Shown one piece after another: positions 59,316-64,000 of a stretch of 64,000 bases of DNA; the stretch's first letter is position 1; each line of letters opens with the position of its first letter. The notes under the pieces are model-generated. The model had not been told where the DNA came from. It searched no databases and saw only the letters and a list, made by a program, of their open reading frames with translations. The position numbers and the translations under genes were made by a program. The stretch comes from Cetobacterium sp. 2A (GTDB lineage Bacteria; Fusobacteriota; Fusobacteriia; Fusobacteriales; Fusobacteriaceae). The stretch covers positions 1 through 64,000 of the forward strand of contig NZ_JACFAJ010000011.1 in assembly GCF_014250685.1 (NCBI RefSeq), in the 5' to 3' direction.

Positions 59316-59331
59316 GTTTCATATATGAAAT
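59316..59331 (+). promoter_or_regulatory. Perfect palindrome, candidate operator of the IclR regulator
   Basis: GTTTCATATATGAAAT, containing the perfect palindrome TTTCATATATGAAA (59317-59330), lies 34 bases before the IclR start codon and just before a TATGAT-like -10, a position suited to autorepression. TTTCA/TGAAA half-sites resemble known KdgR boxes. Confidence 0.6.
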
Positions 59332-59363
59332 TATGATAAGATAAATATGGGGTGATAAAATTT

Positions 59364-60122
59364 ATGAAAAAAATAGTTCCAGCCATGGATAAAGCTGATA
59401 AAATTTTTATGTATCTTTATAAAAAAAATAGTTCTAATCAGAGTGATATTGCAAGGGAACTTGATATTCCTAAAGCTACTGCAAGCAGACTATTGAGCAG
59501 TTTGGTTGAATTAAATTATTTAACAATAAATAATAAAGAATATAGTTTGGGGAATAAATTTGATTATTTTTCTGATAAGAAAGAAAAGTATAGCTTAGTA
59601 AAAAATATAGCTCTTCCTTATTTAGAAGAATTGTCTTTAAGGTTTAAAGAAACATTTAAAATAAGTATTTTAGATAAAGATAAAATTAGAGCTATTGCAA
59701 GTGTTGAGAGTAGTGATTTCCATAAAATATCTGTCACAGATAATAGTATCTTTCCTCTTCATGCAGGTGCTGCAAGTAAACTTTTAATTTGTCAAATGGA
59801 TGATAAAAAATTAAATAGACTTCTACCAGAACAGCTTCCAAAATATACTGAAAACACTATTATAAACAGAGAGGAATTAAAGAAGGAGCTTTTTAAAATA
59901 AATATAAAAAAAATATCTTTTGATAATAATGAACATTCAAAAGATATTTGTGCGGTTGCGACACCAATAATGGATAAATCAAATACAATTATTGCAGCTA
60001 TCAGTTGTCCATATTTTAGTCCTATGTGGAGTTTAGAAAAAATTGAAGAAGTAACTAAAGAAATGTTTAAAGCATGCAATGAGATTACTAAAAGACTTAA
60101 TTACTTTAATAATTTAGGTTGA
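59364..60122 (+). CDS. IclR family transcriptional regulator (KdgR-like)
   Basis: A 252-residue regulator with an N-terminal winged helix (about residues 8-60, NQSDIARELDIPKATASRLLSSLVELNYL) and a C-terminal IclR ligand domain with FPLHAGAASKLLICQM near 130 and KDICAVATPIMDKSNTIIAAIS near 195. Start ATG 59364 has GGGGTGAT 8 bases upstream; a GTG at 59352 is less likely. Divergent from kdgA, it is the probable KDG-responsive repressor of that operon and possibly of kduI-kduD. Confidence 0.9.
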   Translation: MKKIVPAMDKADKIFMYLYKKNSSNQSDIARELDIPKATASRLLSSLVELNYLTINNKEYSLGNKFDYFSDKKEKYSLVKNIALPYLEELSLRFKETFKISILDKDKIRAIASVESSDFHKISVTDNSIFPLHAGAASKLLICQMDDKKLNRLLPEQLPKYTENTIINREELKKELFKINIKKISFDNNEHSKDICAVATPIMDKSNTIIAAISCPYFSPMWSLEKIEEVTKEMFKACNEITKRLNYFNNLG

Positions 60123-60140
60123 TTAATTGAAGATATAAAA

Positions 60141-60170
60141 AGAAGGTCGCTCATAATTGAGAGACCTTCT
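60141..60170. terminator. Bidirectional terminator after the IclR gene
   Basis: AGAAGGTC (60141-60148) pairs with GACCTTCT (60163-60170) with an inner CTCA/TGAG stem, between converging genes. Confidence 0.88.
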
Positions 60171-60188
60171 CATAAAATTTGAGATAAT

Positions 60189-61835
60189 TTATTTAGTTGT
60201 TACATCCAATTCTTTTATATTTAAATTATCCATAGCTCTGTAGATATGAATTTGATTTTTATCTGTTACGGGTACTATATTATACAGAACAAAACTACTA
60301 GAGCTTTCAGGTTCCATAGATAGAGCTATAAAGTCTCCTTGACTTTGGTCCATTGTGTATATATAACTTCCAGATGGGAATAGAATTTCTTTAGTAACTG
60401 TATCAGCTTTCACATATGTTCTATATTGCCCTTCGTATATTTTATCTGCTTTTTTAATATCCTTTACTTCATATGACTCTACTTTCAGTTTTACTGGTTT
60501 CATAGTTTTATAATATGTAACTCCATGGTTCTCTAAAATATCTGCCACTTTTCTATATCCTGGTGGAAGAATATAAGCATAAGGTCTGCTACGTTCTAAA
60601 ACAACATCTTGTTCTTTTGAAGTTTTAATTTTTACTGGGAACTCTTTAACTTCATTAGTTTCTAAATCGATAAATTTATATTTTCCCATTCCTTTATCTT
60701 TTATATTTGAAACTATTATAACCTTATCTTCATCATGGTCTTTAGTATTTAACCCTTTTTGTATAACTTCTTCTCTAGCTTTTCTTACAGTATCTCTGAC
60801 TTTATCAGAATTTAAAGCTACGTCTTTTAAGAATGACTCATATATAGTTAAGTGACTTTCCACTCTTCTAGAAAAATTTTCTCTGCCAATTCCAATTCCA
60901 CGAGTCTCTACTAAGATTGAAATAGAAGGAACTAGACCAAAGGCATTTCTACCAATTATTGCATCACCAGATGCCATTTCTAAAGTAAATGGTGTTTTAT
61001 CTTTTTTAGGAACTGATGTATAGTACCAACTTCCTGATAAACCTTTTTTAGATAAGTTGTCTTCTCCATTTTTTATTAAAATATTGTCGGCAATATTAGT
61101 TATGTCTTTAGAAAGATTTGGATTTGTTGATGAAAGCATCAATACGTCATAGTAAGGTAAAACTCCTTTATTACCAAGTGTTGAATATCTTTCAGGAGTT
61201 GATGAATACTCATGACCATCTATTACAACTTCTGGTTGATATTTTATAAATAATTTTTTCAAAGCTTTAGTTTCTGGTAAGTTTAATTTTGTATGGTCTC
61301 TATTTATATCTTCTGGTGAAGCACTTCCTCTTTTAAATAACCATGATCCATCTGGATTAACTCTTGGGATAATAATAATATTTATTTTACTTAATAATTC
61401 TTTTTGAAAATTTTCTTTTGATAGCTGACTAATAACTGCTAGCACACCTTCACCACTTGCTGGTTCATTTCCATGTTGCTGACCTTGAATCCAAACTGTA
61501 GGTTTAGTTTTATCAAATTTATTATTTTCGCTAAAAAATAATGCTGGAATTTCTCTTCCCTCTTGAGAATAACCAATTATTTCCATTTTTATATTTTTAT
61601 TTTGTTTTACTATCTTATTTAAATATTCCATCATTTCTTCTTGGCTAGTAAATGATACTTTATTTTTGTTAACTCCAGGTGTTTCAACTGTTAGAGAAAC
61701 GTCTTTAAAAATATTTTCTAATTGAGCTGGCTGTACATATGTTTTTTCTTTTGGAGTATAAGGTTGAGCTATTAACGATGTTCCTACTGCAAAAAAAAGA
61801 ATGCTTTTTCCTACTGATATTTTGTTTACTTTCAT
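60189..61835 (-). CDS. Exported M14 family zinc carboxypeptidase
   Basis: A 548-residue protein with a signal peptide (about residues 1-23) and an M14 domain: zinc ligands H121 and E124 in GQQHGNEPASGEG, RVNPDGSW near 158, H208 in VIDGHEYSS and the catalytic Glu in LVETRGIG near 312. A C-terminal beta-rich part (about 370-548) may bind substrate. It should cleave C-terminal residues from peptides or peptidoglycan stems in the periplasm. GGGGGGATT precedes the ATG, and a good promoter lies upstream. Confidence 0.9.
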   Translation of the reverse strand: MKVNKISVGKSILFFAVGTSLIAQPYTPKEKTYVQPAQLENIFKDVSLTVETPGVNKNKVSFTSQEEMMEYLNKIVKQNKNIKMEIIGYSQEGREIPALFFSENNKFDKTKPTVWIQGQQHGNEPASGEGVLAVISQLSKENFQKELLSKINIIIIPRVNPDGSWLFKRGSASPEDINRDHTKLNLPETKALKKLFIKYQPEVVIDGHEYSSTPERYSTLGNKGVLPYYDVLMLSSTNPNLSKDITNIADNILIKNGEDNLSKKGLSGSWYYTSVPKKDKTPFTLEMASGDAIIGRNAFGLVPSISILVETRGIGIGRENFSRRVESHLTIYESFLKDVALNSDKVRDTVRKAREEVIQKGLNTKDHDEDKVIIVSNIKDKGMGKYKFIDLETNEVKEFPVKIKTSKEQDVVLERSRPYAYILPPGYRKVADILENHGVTYYKTMKPVKLKVESYEVKDIKKADKIYEGQYRTYVKADTVTKEILFPSGSYIYTMDQSQGDFIALSMEPESSSSFVLYNIVPVTDKNQIHIYRAMDNLNIKELDVTTK

Positions 61836-61867
61836 CGAATCCCCCCGGTAAAATAGTATTGGTACTG

Positions 61868-61896
61868 TATATACTTTAGTATCTTTATAAAGTCAA
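61868..61896 (-). promoter_or_regulatory. Promoter of the M14 carboxypeptidase gene
   Basis: Minus-strand TTGACT (61896-61891), 17 bases, then TATATA (61873-61868), 33 bases before the start codon. Confidence 0.7.
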
Positions 61897-61994
61897 TAGA
61901 ATTATAGCTTTAACTTGAAAAGAGATGTTTTTTATGATAATATCACATATGAAGTTACTGATTTAAGAGAACATATTTTACGGGGAGATTTTTT

Positions 61995-62519
61995 ATGAAA
62001 AAAGGTTTTGTCTTATTTTTTATTTTTAGTTTTGTATCTATTTTTAGTAAAGAGGTTATTGTTTCTCAAAAAGAGTTAATTAAAATGTATGAAAAAGAAT
62101 TAAAGAAAAGTTCTGTATATGAAAAATTTAATCCAATTTATGCACGTGAAGCTGTTATCGGGGAGCAAATAAAAACAATAACTAAAGATGGCTTAGAAAC
62201 TATCAATACAGCTTATGAAGGAGATTATATTGTCAAAAATCAGACTTTAGCCAAGGAAGAATATATTGTTCCTAAGGAAAAGTTTGAAAAGAGATATACT
62301 TTTATTAAAAACTTAGATAAGAATTGGAATATATATAAGCCTACAGGAGAAATAAAAGCTATAAAAGTTGAAACAAAAGAAACATTTTATATAATGGCAC
62401 CTTGGAATGAAAAGATGATTGTTAAATCGGGAGATTTTTTAGTTTCACCATTGGATTATAGTGAAGTTTATAGAATAGCAAATCATGAATTTTTTGAAAC
62501 GTATAAATTAAAAAAATAA
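61995..62519 (+). CDS. Exported protein of unknown function, PGDYG-like
   Basis: A 174-residue protein with a signal peptide (MKKGFVLFFIFSFVSIFS). Two similar halves show EGDYIVKNQT then EEYIVPKEKFEKRY (about residues 75-100) and KSGDFLVSP then EVYRIANHEFFETY (about 145-170), which resemble the small PGDYG-type domain. No catalytic motif is visible. It is transcribed divergently from the carboxypeptidase and 23 bases upstream of the methyltransferase gene, with which it probably forms an operon. Confidence 0.6.
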   Translation: MKKGFVLFFIFSFVSIFSKEVIVSQKELIKMYEKELKKSSVYEKFNPIYAREAVIGEQIKTITKDGLETINTAYEGDYIVKNQTLAKEEYIVPKEKFEKRYTFIKNLDKNWNIYKPTGEIKAIKVETKETFYIMAPWNEKMIVKSGDFLVSPLDYSEVYRIANHEFFETYKLKK

Positions 62520-62542
62520 TTTATCAAAAAGGATACTTTTAA

Positions 62543-63172
62543 ATGATAAAAAATTCGAAAATAAATAAATTTAATAATTATAAAAATAATTCTAAAGAAT
62601 TTTTTGATAAAATGGCACATAAAAAGCATGGAGATTCATTTAGACATTACGAAAATGTTTTAAAATATCTTAATGATATTAGATTTGAAAAACTTCTTGA
62701 TTTAGGAACAGGAACGGGGTCACTTTTGGAGAAGTTAGAACATAGAATTGAGAATAAAGGAACTAAATTTTATGGTATTGATATATCTTCAAAAATGATA
62801 GAAGTAGCAAGAGGGAAGAAATTGAATGCTGAATTTCTAAATGGTGATAGTGAGAACTTACCTTACGAGAATGAAATGTTTGATATAATAACTTGTATAA
62901 ATTCATTTCACCACTATCCAAATCCACAATTAGTTGCAAAAGAGATAGCTAGGGTTTTAAAATTGAATGGGAAATTAATATTAGGTGAAATTTGGCTTCC
63001 ACCTTTTTTTAAAAGTATAGTCAATAAGTTATTGCCTTATGGGAAATCTGGAGATTTCAAAATTTATTCAAATTCTGAAATAGAAGATATTTTTATGAAA
63101 GAAAATATAATATTGGAAGAAAAAAAATATGTATGCTTTACAAATTATACATATTTATTCAAAAAAATTTAA
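62543..63172 (+). CDS. Class I SAM-dependent methyltransferase (UbiE/Methyltransf_11 type)
   Basis: A 209-residue methylase with SAM motif LLDLGTGTGSLLEKLE near residues 53-68, IDISSKMIEVARGK near 86, ENLPYENEMFDIITCINSFHHYPNP near 110 and LKLNGKLILGEIW near 141. The substrate could be a small molecule or a quinone precursor; nothing adjacent decides. AAAGGATAC precedes the ATG. Confidence 0.88.
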   Translation: MIKNSKINKFNNYKNNSKEFFDKMAHKKHGDSFRHYENVLKYLNDIRFEKLLDLGTGTGSLLEKLEHRIENKGTKFYGIDISSKMIEVARGKKLNAEFLNGDSENLPYENEMFDIITCINSFHHYPNPQLVAKEIARVLKLNGKLILGEIWLPPFFKSIVNKLLPYGKSGDFKIYSNSEIEDIFMKENIILEEKKYVCFTNYTYLFKKI

Positions 63173-63177
63173 AAAAG

Positions 63178-63215
63178 GGAGAGAGTCTTGAATAATTAAA
63201 TTCAAGACTCTCTCC
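63178..63215. terminator. Strong bidirectional terminator
   Basis: Fifteen-bp perfect arms GGAGAGAGTCTTGAA (63178-63192) and its complement (63201-63215), flanked by A and T tracts, between converging genes. Confidence 0.95.
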
Positions 63216-63222
63216 TTTTGAT

Positions 63223-63681
63223 TTACTTCTCTAATTTTTCAATTATTGAATTTATGAAACCTTTACACTGATCATTTTTAATAGAGTAATAAACTTCGTT
63301 TAACTCATCACTATAAAATTCTTCTAGTAAGATATTTAGAACCATTCTATTTCTATAGATGTTTGGAGTCTTTAAAAGTTCCTTTACTTCAGTTAAGCTT
63401 TCAGGAGTTCCATCTAAAAGTTTATTGACAATTGCATTTGCTTCTTCAATTATTTTATGAACTCCAGTAATTCTATCTCTACGATTTCTAACTTTATTTT
63501 TATCGTGGGGATTTCTTCCCTTGTTTAAAGTATTTAAAAGATCATATGGATTTATTGTAGGATTTAGTTTTAAAATCTCTAAAATTTCTCCATATATAAT
63601 GTTGCTCTCTTTATCTTCAGCACTTTGTTTTTTTAAAGATTCAGTGTATTTAGAACAAAGTTCTATTAATAAGTTTTCCAT
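63223..63681 (-). CDS. Hypothetical helical protein
   Basis: A 152-residue cytoplasmic, mostly alpha-helical protein; the start at 63681 has GGAGGAATTC inside the longer reading from 63693. A charged patch GRNPHDKNKVRNRRDRITG lies near residues 56-74. I recognise no family or motif. It stands alone between a strong terminator and the amidohydrolase gene. Confidence 0.6.
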   Translation of the reverse strand: MENLLIELCSKYTESLKKQSAEDKESNIIYGEILEILKLNPTINPYDLLNTLNKGRNPHDKNKVRNRRDRITGVHKIIEEANAIVNKLLDGTPESLTEVKELLKTPNIYRNRMVLNILLEEFYSDELNEVYYSIKNDQCKGFINSIIEKLEK

Positions 63682-63733
63682 GAATTCCTCCAAAATAATT
63701 TAATCACTTGTAGGTTAAATTATAACATAGAAT

Positions 63734-64000
63734 TTATAGAGTTTCAGCTATTTTAATAACTTTATTTTTAAAATCGTTCATATTTTTTCTTGATAATTTT
63801 TCGTCGTAAGTTTTTAAAACTTTATTTTCAACTATAATTTTACCATTAACAATAACAGTTTCAACATTTGAAGCATTAGCTGAGTAAACAAGTGCAGAAT
63901 AAGCATCATATAGAGGAACCATGTTAGCTGACTGAGTTTCAACTATAACAACATCCGCTAATTTTCCAGTTTCTAAGGATCCAATTTTATCTTCCATATG
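63734..64000 (-). CDS. Amidohydrolase family protein, C-terminal end (partial)
   Basis: The reading frame is open to the right edge, so only the last ~89 residues are seen. IGSLETGKLADVVIVETQSANMVP and VETVIVNGKIIVENKV are the typical C-terminal beta-sandwich return of cytosine-deaminase/5-methylthioadenosine or S-adenosylhomocysteine deaminase (MtaD/SsnA-like) proteins. The metal-binding core is outside the window, so the substrate is open. Confidence 0.82.
   Translation of the reverse strand, partial: HMEDKIGSLETGKLADVVIVETQSANMVPLYDAYSALVYSANASNVETVIVNGKIIVENKVLKTYDEKLSRKNMNDFKNKVIKIAETL

Overview
This is an AT-rich window (by eye well under 35% GC) from an anaerobic, double-membraned bacterium, most probably a member of the Fusobacteriota in the Cetobacterium/Ilyobacter/Propionigenium neighbourhood. 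Supporting signs are the base composition and A-rich ribosome binding sites; outer-membrane proteins and a TolC-type channel alongside strictly anaerobic enzymes (glycyl-radical hydroxyproline dehydratase, a molybdopterin oxidoreductase); and a class D beta-lactamase of the kind known from fusobacteria. The genus is inference. No rRNA, tRNA or CRISPR array was seen.

Layout. 0-1.7 kb: end of a uronate-degradation operon (kduI, kduD). 1.7-3.6 kb: a gene graveyard with decayed serine recombinase and Fic genes. 3.6-11 kb: a two-gene unit, a 920-residue unknown protein plus a 1564-residue DEAH helicase with a DUF1998-type C-terminus, resembling Druantia-type phage defence. 11.3-13.7 kb: a ComB-family phosphatase, a Trm11-like methylase and a short tyrosine recombinase. 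13.8-16.5 kb: an AbgT transporter with an M20 amidohydrolase. 16.7-24 kb: six co-directional genes joining a molybdoenzyme, a TDT/SLAC1-type channel and a complete HlyD-ABC-TolC export machine. 24-29.3 kb: a GGDEF-EAL sensor, GNAT, C_GCAxxG protein, DUF218 lipoprotein and a CsoR-type repressor.

29.3-33 kb is a replication and partition module: six phased iterons, a Rep initiator, ParA and a non-canonical ParB-like partner that carries a GC-rich perfect palindrome inside its gene. The window is therefore likely part of a plasmid, megaplasmid or chromid, though it also carries ordinary metabolic operons. 33-35 kb: an ABC-F ATPase and an outer-membrane protein. 35.3-41.8 kb: an XRE-cupin regulator divergent from a trans-4-hydroxyproline operon (transporter, activase, HypD, ProC, PpnP). 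41.8-48.7 kb: an outer-membrane barrel; an HxlR regulator and a four-domain CoA-disulfide-reductase-like protein bracketed by two IS256 transposase remnants; MarR, DUF3109 and a membrane-anchored HNH nuclease. 48.7-50.15 kb has no intact gene.

50.2-54.5 kb (minus strand) is a polar amino-acid ABC transporter operon continuing into a class A serine beta-lactamase homologue, a rhodanese and a class D beta-lactamase. It is preceded by a strong promoter, a 28-codon arginine-rich leader ORF and a terminator hairpin, an attenuator-like arrangement. 54.5-60.1 kb: kdgA-kdgK-tctC-tctB-tctA with a divergent IclR regulator and palindromic operators, which completes the uronate/KDG route begun by kduI-kduD at the left edge. 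60.2-64 kb: an M14 carboxypeptidase, two unknown proteins, a methyltransferase and the C-terminal end of an amidohydrolase that runs off the right edge.
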